In this document: in pieces, positions 24,266 to 33,105 of the stretch
Numbering within the stretch: position 1 is the stretch's first letter
Layout: each line of letters starts with the position of its first letter
NCBI RefSeq assembly: GCF_008271805.1
Contig: NZ_VSRY01000173.1
Coordinates: 224,429 to 288,428, forward strand
Length of the DNA stretch: 64,000 nucleotides
Direction: 5' to 3'
Origin: Streptomyces sp. TRM49041
GTDB taxonomy: Bacteria > Actinomycetota > Actinomycetes > Streptomycetales > Streptomycetaceae
Translations under genes and position numbers: made by a program
The notes under the pieces: generated by a model
What the model saw: the letters and a program-made list of their open reading frames with translations, nothing else
The model's database searches: none
What the model was told of the DNA's origin: nothing

Positions 24266-25018
24266 TCACGCGCGCGTGGCCCCGTCGAGGTGGGCGAACA
24301 CCACCACGTTGGCCTCGTAGTCGCGGCTGGTGCGGTTGTATTTGCCGCCGCAGGTGATCAGGCGCAGCTGGGGGGTGGGAGTGTCGGCGTAGACCTTGTC
24401 GTCCGGGAAGTTCGCCTTGCTGAACGTGTCGACGGAGTCGACCTTGAACCGAGCGACGGTGCCGTCCGCACGGGTGATGTTCACCATGGCGCCGGGATTG
24501 AGTGTCCGCAGCAGCACGAACACGGCCGGGCCCGTCTTGGTGTCGACATGGCCCACGACGATCGACGAGCCGCGCTCGCCGGGCGAAGCACCGCCCTCGA
24601 ACCAGCCGACGAGGTTGTCGTCGTTGGCGGGCGGTGCGTTGAGCTGTCCGGACTTGCCGATGGACAGCCCGGTGAACGGCGCGTCCACGCCGATCGCCGG
24701 GATCGAGAGCCGCTTCGGCGCGGAACGGGGCAGCGCCTGATCACGAGCGGTTGCGGTCGGCTTGGGCGCCGCGGGGGATGCGGGGGATGCGGGGGGTGCA
24801 GGGGCTGCGGAGGTAACGGCCGCGGGTGGGGTCTGCTGTGCTTGATCGACGGTGGAGCCGTCGACGGAGTTGTGGAGAAGCAGAGCACCCAGACCGATGG
24901 GCATGGCCGCCAACAGCAGAGAGTATCGGGTGGTACCGGGCGCGGACTTGGTGCAGGGCTGGTCCGGCTGAGGCGGCTGGTCCGGCTGGTCCGGCTGGGG
25001 CGGCTGCGGAGCGGCCAT
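24266..25018 (-). CDS. Class F sortase
   Basis: 250 residues. A proline-rich cytoplasmic start (PQPPQPDQPDQPPQPDQP), one membrane helix (YSLLLAAMPIGLGALLLH), an Ala/Pro-rich spacer and the sortase domain. Catalytic residues are seen as His in VVGHVDT, Cys in LITCGG and Arg in NRTSRDYE. Class F sortases of actinobacteria join surface proteins to the cell wall. The gene directly upstream encodes a protein with a sorting-signal-like end, the probable substrate. Confidence 0.9.
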   Translation of the reverse strand: MAAPQPPQPDQPDQPPQPDQPCTKSAPGTTRYSLLLAAMPIGLGALLLHNSVDGSTVDQAQQTPPAAVTSAAPAPPASPASPAAPKPTATARDQALPRSAPKRLSIPAIGVDAPFTGLSIGKSGQLNAPPANDDNLVGWFEGGASPGERGSSIVVGHVDTKTGPAVFVLLRTLNPGAMVNITRADGTVARFKVDSVDTFSKANFPDDKVYADTPTPQLRLITCGGKYNRTSRDYEANVVVFAHLDGATRA

Positions 25019-25075
25019 GGGGTGGTGCCTTTCGTGAACGGAGGGGAAGCGAGCCGGGAGACTGGTGCGAACGCC

Positions 25076-25124
25076 GCTGTCGCGGTCTCCGTCCCCCTCC
25101 GAGGGGGACGGAGACCGCGACAGC
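25076..25124 (-). terminator. Perfect 23-bp hairpin between surface protein and sortase genes
   Basis: Arms 25076-25098 and 25102-25124 are perfectly complementary with a 3-base loop. It lies 27 bases after the surface-protein stop and 57 bases before the sortase start. It would end most transcripts and let a small fraction through, giving much more substrate than enzyme. Confidence 0.8.
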
Positions 25125-25150
25125 ACAGGGAGCCGACGGCCGGAACCCGA

Positions 25151-25753
25151 TCAGGCCGCGGAAGCGCCTGACGCGCGGCGACGCCGCAGCATGTAGGCGC
25201 CGGCTCCGATGCCGCCGAGCAGCAGTACGGAGCCCGCGCTCATGCTGCTTCCGGACTCCGCGAGGCCACCGCCACCGGCGTGCACGCCACCGTGCGGCTT
25301 GCCCTGGTGCCGGCCGTCCTCCTTCTGCTCCTTCGACCAGTTGCTGTCACCGCTGTCCTTGTGGCTGGAGTCCTCCTTCTTGCTCCAGTCGTTGTCGTCG
25401 GTGGGGAGCATGGCGAGGGCGCCGCCGCCGGCGTGTACGCCGCCGTGGGGCTTGTCCTTGTGTCGGCCGTCTTCCTTCTTCTCGTGGCTGGAGTCTTCCT
25501 TCTTCTTGTTCCAGTCGTTGTCGTCGGTGGGGAGCATGGCGAGGGCGCCGCCGCCGGCGTGTACGCCGCCGTGGGGCTTGTCCTTGTGTCGGCCGTCTTC
25601 CTTCTTCTCGTGGCTGGAGTCTTCCTCCTTCTTGCTCCAGCCACTGTCGTCGGCCCGGAACTCGGCCGGGGTCATGGCGTTCGCGGCGGGAGCAGAGATC
25701 GCGACAGCCGCGGCGATCGCTGTAGATGCGAACAGGGTCCGGGTGAATCGCAT
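25151..25753 (-). CDS. Secreted repeat protein with sortase-like sorting signal
   Basis: 200 residues. Sec signal RTLFASTAIAAAVAISAPAANA. The mature part has two nearly identical 42-residue repeats and a third diverged one, rich in Lys, His, Asp and Gly (KEDGRHKDKPHGGVHAGGGA). The end is LAESG, a hydrophobic stretch (VLLLGGIGAGAYML) and RRRR, the layout of a cell-wall sorting signal (LAxTG-like with Ser for Thr). It lies upstream of a class F sortase. The His/Asp/Lys content suggests metal or polyanion binding, which is an inference. Confidence 0.82.
   Translation of the reverse strand: MRFTRTLFASTAIAAAVAISAPAANAMTPAEFRADDSGWSKKEEDSSHEKKEDGRHKDKPHGGVHAGGGALAMLPTDDNDWNKKKEDSSHEKKEDGRHKDKPHGGVHAGGGALAMLPTDDNDWSKKEDSSHKDSGDSNWSKEQKEDGRHQGKPHGGVHAGGGGLAESGSSMSAGSVLLLGGIGAGAYMLRRRRASGASAA
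25385..25636 (-). repeat. Two 126-bp tandem repeats (plus a diverged third copy 25259-25384)
   Basis: Copies 25385-25510 and 25511-25636 differ at only two positions near their ends. The unit is 42 codons, so copy number can change without frame loss. The near identity indicates a recent duplication or active homogenisation. Confidence 0.85.
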
Positions 25754-26175
25754 GGGGGTGTTCCTTTCGTCGCGCCTGCGAGGGCCGACACAGCGTCAGC
25801 TCACTGGGATCGCAACTACGACGTGATCACCTTCAGCGGGATCGCGGCGCCTCACCACCGGGGCGCGCCGCATTCGGGGCATTTCATCGTCTTTTCGGGT
25901 GGGTTGGGGGTGCAGAATGACCCGGTTGGCAGCGTCCGTCTCAGCTGCGGCGCCGGCCCGCGAGGGCAAGGCGGAGCAAGAGGCAGGAGCGAGGCAGGAG
26001 CGAGGCAGGAGCTCGGACACCGCGTCGAAGGCGAATACGCCGTCCCGGAGTGGGCCGACCGTGTCTGCGACCGGCTCCGGCACCGCAGCCGGGGCGGCCC
26101 CTGCCCGCCTTCGACCGCGAGGTCCACAGGCGACGCGACGTCGTGGAACCCCGGTGCTCGTCGTAGCTCCGATCG

Positions 26176-26305
26176 AATGAGGTGTCGTACCACTCGACGG
26201 TGGTGCCGATGAGGCCGGCGGCGACGGTCCGAGGCGTACGGGCGGCCGGATGCCCGGACGCCCGGGTGAGGGCAGCCGAGTCGGCGATTCGGTCGAGTCG
26301 GCCAT
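26176..26305 (-). pseudogene. N-terminal fragment of MHS-type MFS transporter
   Basis: A start with MADSTESPTRLPSPGRPGIR runs in one frame and then, after a frameshift, RTPRTVAAGLIGTTVEWYD in another. GTTVEWYD is the hallmark start of metabolite:H+ symporters. The remaining transporter is missing. In the rest of 25754-26313 I see no supportable gene. Confidence 0.6.
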
Positions 26306-26313
26306 CCGGCCGA

Positions 26314-27657
26314 CTAGGCCAGATAGTCGAGCCCCGGGTGCTCCGCCCGGTACGCGTCCAGCAGCCGCCGCGCCACCGTCACCGAGTCGACCAGGGGGTG
26401 CAGCGCGAACGCCTTGACGGCCGCCTCCCGCGAACCGCTCTCAGCCGCCGTGAGCACCTCGCGCTCGACCGCCTTGACGGCCGTCACCAGCCCCACTGCG
26501 TGGTACGGCAGCGGGGCCACGGCCACCGGGTGCGCCCCGTTCGCGTCCACCAGGCACGGCACCTCCACCACCGCGTCGGCGTCCAGCACCGGCAGCGTCG
26601 CCCCGTTGCGGACGTTCAGGACCAGCGTGGCCCGCTCGTCGCGCGCGACGGCCCGCATCAGCGCGAGCGCCACCTGCTCGTAGCCGCCCGGCTCCAGGTC
26701 CTCCTCGGCGCGCCCGCCGGTGTCGCCGGACGCCGCACGGTTGGCCGCCATGTATGTGGCCTCCCGCTCGGCGAGCGTCCGCCGCCAGGTATCCAGGGCC
26801 CGCACCTCGGGCCGGGCCGCGCGCGCGTAGAACCCGGCCTGCTGGTCCCGGAGATAGGCGCCGCGCGTCCGCTCGGCCTCCCGGTAGGCCCGTACGGTCT
26901 CGCGGTTGAAGTAGTAGTAGTGCAGATACTCGTTGGGGACCGCCCCCAGCGACCGCAGCCACTCGGCGCCGAACAGCTTGCCCTCCTCGAAGGAGCCCAG
27001 CGCGTCGCCGTCCGCGAGGAGCCGCGGCAGCACATCCCGCCCGCCGACCCGCAGGCCGCGCAGCCAGCCCAGATGGTTCAGGCCCACGTAGTCGATCCAC
27101 GCCTCCGCCGGGTCGACGCCCAGCACCCGCGCCACCCGGCGCCCCAGGCCCAACGGCGAGTCGCAGATGCCGATGACCCGGTCGCCCAGCACCCGGGACA
27201 TCGCCTCGGTCACCAGACCGGCCGGATTGGTGAAGTTGATGACCCAGGCGTCCGGCGCCAGTCCGGCCACCCGGCGGGCGATGTCCACGGCCACCGGGAC
27301 GGTGCGCAGCCCGTACGCGACGCCGCCCGCGCCCACCGTCTCCTGGCCCAGCACGCCCTCGGCCAGCGCCACCCGCTCGTCCGCCGCCCGCCCGGCGAGC
27401 CCGCCGACGCGGATCGCCGAGAACACGAAGTCCGCGCCGCGCAGCGCCTCGTCGAGGTCCGTGGTCGCCGTCACGGCCGGGGCGTCCGGAACGTCCGCCG
27501 CCTGCTCGGCCAGCACCCTGCCGATCGCCGCCAGTCGGCCGGCGTCCACATCGTGCAGGACGACCCGGGTGACCCGGCCCTCGCCGCGGTCGGCCAGCAG
27601 CGCCCGGTACACCAGCGGCACCCGGAACCCGCCACCGCCCAGAATCGTCAGCCTCAT
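26314..27657 (-). CDS. 6-phospho-beta-glucosidase-like glycoside hydrolase family 4
   Basis: 447 residues. NAD-binding start MRLTILGGGGFRVPLVYRAL, then NFTNPAGLVTEA, ICDSPLGLGRR and the metal-site region YVGLNHLGW. These are GH4 signatures; the family cleaves glycosides by an NAD- and Mn-dependent oxidation/elimination. It probably hydrolyses 6-phospho or free beta-glucosides in the cytosol. It lies 20 bases downstream of the flavoprotein gene on the same strand and may share its transcript. Confidence 0.9.
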   Translation of the reverse strand: MRLTILGGGGFRVPLVYRALLADRGEGRVTRVVLHDVDAGRLAAIGRVLAEQAADVPDAPAVTATTDLDEALRGADFVFSAIRVGGLAGRAADERVALAEGVLGQETVGAGGVAYGLRTVPVAVDIARRVAGLAPDAWVINFTNPAGLVTEAMSRVLGDRVIGICDSPLGLGRRVARVLGVDPAEAWIDYVGLNHLGWLRGLRVGGRDVLPRLLADGDALGSFEEGKLFGAEWLRSLGAVPNEYLHYYYFNRETVRAYREAERTRGAYLRDQQAGFYARAARPEVRALDTWRRTLAEREATYMAANRAASGDTGGRAEEDLEPGGYEQVALALMRAVARDERATLVLNVRNGATLPVLDADAVVEVPCLVDANGAHPVAVAPLPYHAVGLVTAVKAVEREVLTAAESGSREAAVKAFALHPLVDSVTVARRLLDAYRAEHPGLDYLA

Positions 27658-27677
27658 ACCCGTACGCTACTGCGCCC

Positions 27678-29486
27678 TCACCCCAGGTCGAGCGCGTTCG
27701 GCAGCCCCAGGAAGTAGCGGAACCGGTCGTGCCGCTTCAGCGCCTCGATCTCCGGCGGGCGGAACAGCGGCCGGACCGTGCAGCGCGGCGCACCGGAGCC
27801 GACCCGGTCCAGCAGGGCGTTGACGGCCTGCCGGGCCGCGGCGTTGGCGCCCTCCATGGTCGCCAGGTCGATGTCGACGGCCACGTAGTCACCGGCCAGG
27901 AAGAAGTTCGGGACGCGGGTGGCCGCCCGCGGCCGGTCGTGGAAGGTGCCCACCGGGTGGATGAGCAGCTCGTCCTCGTTCGTCGGATGCGGCGTGCCGA
28001 GCCCGTCGACCGCCGGGTCCAGGAACCACGAGTGCAGCGCGCCGTCCTTGAGGGCCGGATGCCCGGTGTCGTTGAGGGCGGCCTTCAGCTGCGCCCACAC
28101 CTCCCGGGCCACCTGCTCCCGCGTGCACTCCTTGGCGGTCCTCCCGTACAGGACGCCCGGCCGGTCCCACTCCGAGATGTCCACGGACAGACAGTCGACC
28201 ACCGCACCGTCGCCGTAGTCGGCCGCGAAGTCCCGGCCCTTCCAGTGGCGGGCCTGCGCGATGGCCGTCAGCGCCCACGGCGAGTCCACGCAGTTGACGT
28301 GGCCGCGCACCAGCGGCGGCCGTTCGGTCAGATAGAACTGAATGCCCGTCATCCAGTCCGTACGGAGCCGGTCGCACCGCGCCAGCTGCGGGTCGGCCGC
28401 CCGTAGGGCCGGTCCCCAGGTCCGCCGGGCGTGCTCGACGGGCAGCGCGCTGACGTAGTGGTCGGCCGTGACGGCCCGCCGTACCCCCGCCGGGTCCTCG
28501 ACCAGCGCGGCGGTGATCCGCCCGTCGCCGTAGCGCATCTCGCGCAGTGTCCAGCCGACCCTGAACTCCACGCCCAGCCCGCGCAGATGGGCGACCCACG
28601 GGTCGATCCACGCCTCGTTGGTCGGCGCGTTCAGGATCCGGTCCGGCGGGCCGTCCGCGCCCCGGCCGAGCGCGTTGAGGACGAACGCCTCGCCGAGCGT
28701 GCCGACCGTACGGGTGCTGGCCTCCTCGGCCTTGGTCGCGACGATGTTCCGGGTGACTCCGACGGCCAGGATCCGCTGGTAGTCGACCGACATGCGGGCG
28801 GCCCGGGTGAACTCCCACCAGGGCGTGCGCTCCCACACCTCGTCGCGCCGCTCGTCGCAGCTGGTGAGGAAGACCAGTGCGCGGTTGACGAAGTACGCGG
28901 TCTCGTGGGCCGGCAGATGGGCGGCGGTGTCCAGTAAGGCGGTCAGGGCGCGGCGCAGCTCGTCGAGGGTGAGGCGCTCGGGCCGGTGGCCGGGCCACGG
29001 GATGGGGAAGCGGAGGTCCTCACGGCCGGTGCGGGCGAACATCATCTCGCCGGGCGCGACGAGGTTGTCGAAGACGCCGTTCGGGTTCCCGGGGAAAGGG
29101 ATGCGCCGCATCGTGTCCGGGAGGTTGTGGTAGATCCCCGGGATGAAACGGAACCCGTGCTCTGCGGGGAGAGGTCTGCGGCCGCCGCGCGCACTGCCGG
29201 GCACGTCCATGCTGCGGGCCTTCCCGCCGAGCGCCCGCCGCTCGTACACCGTGACGTGGAACCCGCGCTCGGCCAGCTCGTGCGCGGCTGTCAGACCGGC
29301 GACGCCACCGCCGAGTACGGCGACGGACGAGCCTGCGGACCTTGGGCCCGCGGACCCGGAGCGTGCGGAGTCCGGGGCGGCGGCCCGGGCGGTCGGCGCC
29401 GTGCCGACGGTCCCAGCCACCCCCGCCCCGGTGACTGCGGCGGCGCCCGCCACGAACGTGCGTCGCGTCGTACCCGTACGGTCCAT
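27678..29486 (-). CDS. Tat-exported FAD-dependent oxidoreductase (amine oxidase / desaturase-like)
   Basis: 602 residues from an ATG at 29486. A Tat signal (TRRTFVAGAAAVTGAGVAG) precedes the FAD site SSVAVLGGGVAGLTAAHELA and YERRALGGKARS. GFRFIPGIYHNLPDTMRRIP and the C-terminal FFLAGDYVAVDIDLATMEGA are typical of the phytoene-desaturase/hydroxysqualene-dehydroxylase-like NAD(P)-binding family. The substrate is unknown but the Tat signal places it outside the membrane. The upstream frame extension to 29879 is a GC-rich artefact. Confidence 0.85.
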   Translation of the reverse strand: MDRTGTTRRTFVAGAAAVTGAGVAGTVGTAPTARAAAPDSARSGSAGPRSAGSSVAVLGGGVAGLTAAHELAERGFHVTVYERRALGGKARSMDVPGSARGGRRPLPAEHGFRFIPGIYHNLPDTMRRIPFPGNPNGVFDNLVAPGEMMFARTGREDLRFPIPWPGHRPERLTLDELRRALTALLDTAAHLPAHETAYFVNRALVFLTSCDERRDEVWERTPWWEFTRAARMSVDYQRILAVGVTRNIVATKAEEASTRTVGTLGEAFVLNALGRGADGPPDRILNAPTNEAWIDPWVAHLRGLGVEFRVGWTLREMRYGDGRITAALVEDPAGVRRAVTADHYVSALPVEHARRTWGPALRAADPQLARCDRLRTDWMTGIQFYLTERPPLVRGHVNCVDSPWALTAIAQARHWKGRDFAADYGDGAVVDCLSVDISEWDRPGVLYGRTAKECTREQVAREVWAQLKAALNDTGHPALKDGALHSWFLDPAVDGLGTPHPTNEDELLIHPVGTFHDRPRAATRVPNFFLAGDYVAVDIDLATMEGANAAARQAVNALLDRVGSGAPRCTVRPLFRPPEIEALKRHDRFRYFLGLPNALDLG

Positions 29487-29732
29487 GCCCACCCCTTTAC
29501 CGGCGGTAGCAACCACGTCCGGCGCAGGAGGATAGGGCCGCCCCGCAGGACCCGGAAGCACCGTGCGGCCCCTTCCGCACAATGGCCGAGAACCGCCCCC
29601 CCAGAGCCCGGGACCGCCCGCGAGCCAGAGGACCCGCCCCGCACCGCCCCGGGCACCCGCCCGCACAGCCGAGGACCGCTCCCGGGCGCCCGCCCGCACG
29701 GCCCAGAACCGCTCCCGGGCAGAATGACCTTC

Positions 29733-30197
29733 ATGGCCCGACGCAAGCCCCGCCCGAAGCCCGCTCCCGCCGCGACCCGCAAGGCGACGCCCACCGCCGC
29801 GCCGCCCGCCGTCCTGCCGGAAGCGCCCTGCCCCTGCGGGCTCACCGCCGCCTACGCCGAGTGCTGCGGCCGCCTCCACACGGGCGACGCGACGGCCCCG
29901 ACCGCCGAGCGCCTGATGCGCTCCCGCTACAGCGCCTTCGTCGTCCGCGACGAGCCGTACCTGCTCCGCACCTGGTCACCGGCGACCCGCCCGCGCGCCG
30001 TCGACCTCGACCCCGGGACGCGCTGGACGGGCCTGGAGATCCTGGACACCACCGACGGCACCCTCTTCCACACCACCGGCACGGTCACCTTCGCCGCCCA
30101 CTACACCCACGGCGGCGAACCGGGAACCCTGCGAGAGCGCAGCCGCTTCGAGAAGACGGACGGACGGTGGGTCTACGTGGACGGGACCTTCGACTAG
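29733..30197 (+). CDS. YchJ-like (UPF0225) protein with SEC-C motif
   Basis: 154 residues. A zinc-binding SEC-C-like motif is near the start (CPCGLTAAYAECCGRLH). The YchJ core follows: APTAERLMRSRYSAFVVRDE, YLLRTWSPATRP, and FAAHYTHGGEPGTLRERSRF. Function of the family is not firmly known. ATG at 29733 is preferred; 29724 is also in frame. It converges on a small hypothetical gene with a shared terminator. Confidence 0.9.
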   Translation: MARRKPRPKPAPAATRKATPTAAPPAVLPEAPCPCGLTAAYAECCGRLHTGDATAPTAERLMRSRYSAFVVRDEPYLLRTWSPATRPRAVDLDPGTRWTGLEILDTTDGTLFHTTGTVTFAAHYTHGGEPGTLRERSRFEKTDGRWVYVDGTFD

Positions 30198-30210
30198 CGG
30201 ACTCCGCTAG
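30194..30210. terminator. Symmetric hairpin over two convergent stop codons
   Basis: CTAGCGG (30194-30200) pairs with CCGCTAG (30204-30210) around a 3-base loop. Each arm contains the TAG stop of one of the two convergent genes, a compact bidirectional arrangement. Short stem, so termination strength is uncertain. Confidence 0.45.
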
Positions 30211-30467
30211 CGGACCCCGCCGCCCGGTCGGAGCACCAGCCCCGGGTTGTACGCGGCGAGGACCTTGTTCGCCCGGGCCAGCGCCGCCAGCGCGTACTCC
30301 CGGTCCGCCTGGTCCTCCTGGCACATCGGGCCACGGAACCGGTGCACCTCCCGGGCCGCGCACTCGGCGTCGATCTCCGCCTGCAGAACGCCCAGCGGCA
30401 TGCAGGACCCGATCAGGGCGGCGACGCGGTCGGGGATCGGGACGGGGATGAGACGCGACACGGTCAC
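30207..30467 (-). CDS. Hypothetical protein
   Basis: 86 residues from a GTG at 30467 preceded by AAAGGA. It reads TVSRLIPVPIPDRVAALIGS, a Cys-containing middle (GSCMPLG, DAECAA, GPMCQED) and REYALAALARANKVLAAYNP. The composition is that of a real soluble alpha-helical protein. I do not recognise the family. Upstream sequence to 30637 holds no other gene. Confidence 0.6.
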   Translation of the reverse strand: MTVSRLIPVPIPDRVAALIGSCMPLGVLQAEIDAECAAREVHRFRGPMCQEDQADREYALAALARANKVLAAYNPGLVLRPGGGVR

Positions 30468-30637
30468 GTGAGGTCCTTTGCTGCTGTCCTGCTTGTGGCA
30501 GGCGTCCGGGCGCTGGGTTACCCCTCTATGGTGACGGCTTCCGGACGCGGGATTGCCCCGGGGGCCGTATCCGTACCGCAACCGTTCGGCGTTACCGTCC
30601 GCCTGAGGGGCACGCGAACGGGCCGGAGAAGATCGCC

Positions 30638-30847
30638 ATGCCCGGGCCCGGCAGCGAGAAGTACGACATCCACCGGGCCCGGCTCCGCGAGGAGGCCGAG
30701 GACCGCGGCGTCTCCGACCAGCGGACCAACGAGGAGGCGGACGCGGAACCGCGGGAGCGGCCCGAGTGGCGGTCCCGGGGTCCCCGCGCCGAACGCGGCC
30801 GCGGCCCCAGGGCCCGAACACCGCGGCGAGTGAGGCCGGGAGGGTGA
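30638..30847 (+). CDS. Small hypothetical hydrophilic protein
   Basis: 69 residues from an ATG after GGAGAAG. PGPGSEKYDIHRARLREEAE followed by an Arg/Glu-rich disordered tail. I recall similar small proteins near DNA-repair genes in Streptomyces, but cannot give a function. It ends 47 bases before the convergent DNA ligase gene. Confidence 0.6.
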   Translation: MPGPGSEKYDIHRARLREEAEDRGVSDQRTNEEADAEPRERPEWRSRGPRAERGRGPRARTPRRVRPGG

Positions 30848-30893
30848 CGAACGCGACACGGGAGGCCCGCGCCTCCGAGCGGGCCCGGGCCTC

Positions 30894-31958
30894 TCACGGA
30901 CCCGACAGCACCTCGTCCAGGTCGTACGAGACCGGCTCCTCCAACTGCGCGTAGCCGCAGCTCTCCGGTGTGCGGTCCGGGCGCCATCTGCGGAACTGCG
31001 CCGTGTGCCGGAAGCGGCCGCCCTCCATATGGTCGTACGCCACCTCGCACACCCGCTCCGGCCGCAGCGCCACCCACGACAGGTCCTTCTTCCCCGACCA
31101 GCGGCTCGGTGCCCCCGGCAGCCGGGCCCTCTCGTGCGCCGCCACGTCCGTCCAGGAGGCCCAGGGATGGCCGTCCGGCGGGTCCATGACGAGCGGCTCC
31201 AGCTCCTCGACCAGCTCCTCCCTGCGCCGCGCCGTGAACGCGGCGCACACCCCGACGTGCTGGAGCGCGCCCTTCGCGTCATACAGGCCGAGCAGCAGGG
31301 AGCCCACGATCGGGCCGCTCTTGTGGAATCGGTATCCGGCCACCACCACGTCCGCGGTCCGCTCGTGCTTGATCTTGTACATGAGGCGGGCGTCCGGCCG
31401 GTATCGCAGGTCCAGCGGCTTGGCGACGACCCCGTCGAGCCCGGCGCCCTCGTACTCCTCGAACCACTGCCGCGCGACCTCCACGTCCGTCGTCGCCGGC
31501 GCCAGGTGGACCGGCGGCCGCACGCCCTCCAGCACCCGCTCCAGGGCCGCGCGCCGCTCGGTCAGCGGTGTGTCCAGCAGGGACTCGTCGCCCAGCGCCA
31601 GCAGGTCGAAGGCGACGAACCGCGCCGGGGTCCGCTCGGCCAGCGTCCGGACGCGTGACTCCGCCGGGTGGATCCGCTCCGTCAGCCGGTCGAAGTCCAG
31701 CCGCCCGCCGTACGCGATCACGATCTCGCCGTCCACGACGCACCGCTCCGGAAGCCGCTCCCGCAGCGCGTCGACCAGCTCGGGGAAGTACCGGGTCAGC
31801 GGCTTGCCCGTACGGCTGCCGATGACCACGTCGTGCCCGTCGCGGTGGACGATGGCGCGGAAGCCGTCCCACTTGGCCTCGTACTGCATCCCCGGCGGGA
31901 TGGTCTTGACGCTCTTGGCCAGCATCGGCTTCACGGGCGGCATCACCGGCAGTTCCAT
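30894..31958 (-). CDS. ATP-dependent DNA ligase (LigD-ligase-like, NHEJ)
   Basis: 354 residues from an ATG at 31958. The nucleotidyl-transfer lysine lies in YEAKWDGFRAIVH (motif I, KxDG), followed by VVDGEIVI (motif III/IV region) and DGVVAKPLDLRY with KIKHER (motifs IV-V). The C-terminal OB-fold part has WVALRPERVCEVAYDHMEGG. It seals breaks in non-homologous end joining. It is divergent from the polymerase-domain gene, so ligase and polymerase are split here, unlike the fused LigD of mycobacteria. Confidence 0.9.
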   Translation of the reverse strand: MELPVMPPVKPMLAKSVKTIPPGMQYEAKWDGFRAIVHRDGHDVVIGSRTGKPLTRYFPELVDALRERLPERCVVDGEIVIAYGGRLDFDRLTERIHPAESRVRTLAERTPARFVAFDLLALGDESLLDTPLTERRAALERVLEGVRPPVHLAPATTDVEVARQWFEEYEGAGLDGVVAKPLDLRYRPDARLMYKIKHERTADVVVAGYRFHKSGPIVGSLLLGLYDAKGALQHVGVCAAFTARRREELVEELEPLVMDPPDGHPWASWTDVAAHERARLPGAPSRWSGKKDLSWVALRPERVCEVAYDHMEGGRFRHTAQFRRWRPDRTPESCGYAQLEEPVSYDLDEVLSGP

Positions 31959-32024
31959 GGCTCGATTCTGCGCCTGAATATGCTCGATATGCACGCTATG
32001 CCCCATCCGTCTACCGTTGCGCCC

Positions 32025-33032
32025 ATGGCACAAGCGGTGGAGCTGGAGGTCGGCGGCCGGACCGTCCGGCTGACCAACCCGGACAAGGTGTACTTCCCGG
32101 AGCGCGGTTTCACGAAGCTGGACGTGGCCCGCTACTTCCTCGCCGTCGGCGAGGGCATCACGCGGGCGCTGCGCGACCGGCCCACCACCCTGGAACGCTT
32201 CCCCGACGGCGTCGAGGGCGAGTCGTTCTTCCAGAAGCGCGCCCCCAAGAACCTCCCCGACTGGATCCCCACCGCCCACATCGCCTTCCCCAGCGGCCGC
32301 TCCGCGGACGAGATCCGCCCCACCGAGGTCGCCGCCGTCCTGTGGGCCGCCAACCTCGGCACGCTCACCTTCCACCCCTGGCCGGTACGCGGCGAGGCCA
32401 CCGACCACCCCGACGAGCTGCGCGTCGACCTCGATCCCCAGCCCGGCACCGGCTTCGCCGAAGCGGTGCGCGCCGCGCACGAACTGCGCGCCCTGCTCGA
32501 CGAGTACGGGCTGCGCGGCTGGCCCAAGACGTCCGGCGGGCGCGGCCTGCACGTCTTCGTCCCGATCGAGCCGCGCTGGACGTTCACCGGGGTGCGCCGC
32601 GCCGCCATCGCCGTCGGCCGGGAGCTGGAGCGGCGCATGCCGGACCAGGTCACCACCGCCTGGTGGAAGGAGCAGCGCGGCGAGCGGATCTTCGTGGACT
32701 ACAACCAGACCGCGAGGGACCGCACGATCGCCTCCGCCTACTCCATCCGGCCCGGACCGCACGCCCCCGTCTCCGCGCCCCTGCGCTGGCACGAGCTCGA
32801 CGACATCCACCCCCGCGACTTCGACCTGGCCACCATGCCGGTCCGGTACGCCGACCACGGCGACGTCCACGCCGACATGGACGACCACGCCTTCGGTCTT
32901 GAGGGCCTCCTGGAGCTCGCCGAACGCGACGAGCGGGACCACGGCCTCGGCGACCTGCCGTACCCGCCGGACTACCCCAAGATGCCGGGCGAGCCCAAAC
33001 GGGTGCAGCCGAGCCGCGCCAAGAAGGAGTGA
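32025..33032 (+). CDS. NHEJ DNA polymerase/primase domain protein (LigD-polymerase-like)
   Basis: 335 residues. LTNPDKVYFPERGFTKLDVA is the standard start of the family. The catalytic pair is in LRVDLDPQPGTGF (D-x-D), and TSGGRGLHVFVPIEP and WWKEQRGERIFVDYNQ follow. It adds nucleotides to broken ends before ligation in end joining. Divergent from the ligase across 66 bases, so the two probably share control. No ku gene is in the window. Confidence 0.92.
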   Translation: MAQAVELEVGGRTVRLTNPDKVYFPERGFTKLDVARYFLAVGEGITRALRDRPTTLERFPDGVEGESFFQKRAPKNLPDWIPTAHIAFPSGRSADEIRPTEVAAVLWAANLGTLTFHPWPVRGEATDHPDELRVDLDPQPGTGFAEAVRAAHELRALLDEYGLRGWPKTSGGRGLHVFVPIEPRWTFTGVRRAAIAVGRELERRMPDQVTTAWWKEQRGERIFVDYNQTARDRTIASAYSIRPGPHAPVSAPLRWHELDDIHPRDFDLATMPVRYADHGDVHADMDDHAFGLEGLLELAERDERDHGLGDLPYPPDYPKMPGEPKRVQPSRAKKE

Positions 33033-33105
33033 CGGCGCAGCCCACGTGCGACCGGCCCGGAATCGGAGCACACTCGGACACGCACCGGCATCCGAAGGAG
33101 CGCGC

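Noticed and set aside
25280..26212. A long plus-strand frame rich in Val/Leu across the repeats
   Set aside because: It is antisense to the sortase substrate repeats. The hydrophobic text results from reverse reading of Lys/Glu/Asp codons.
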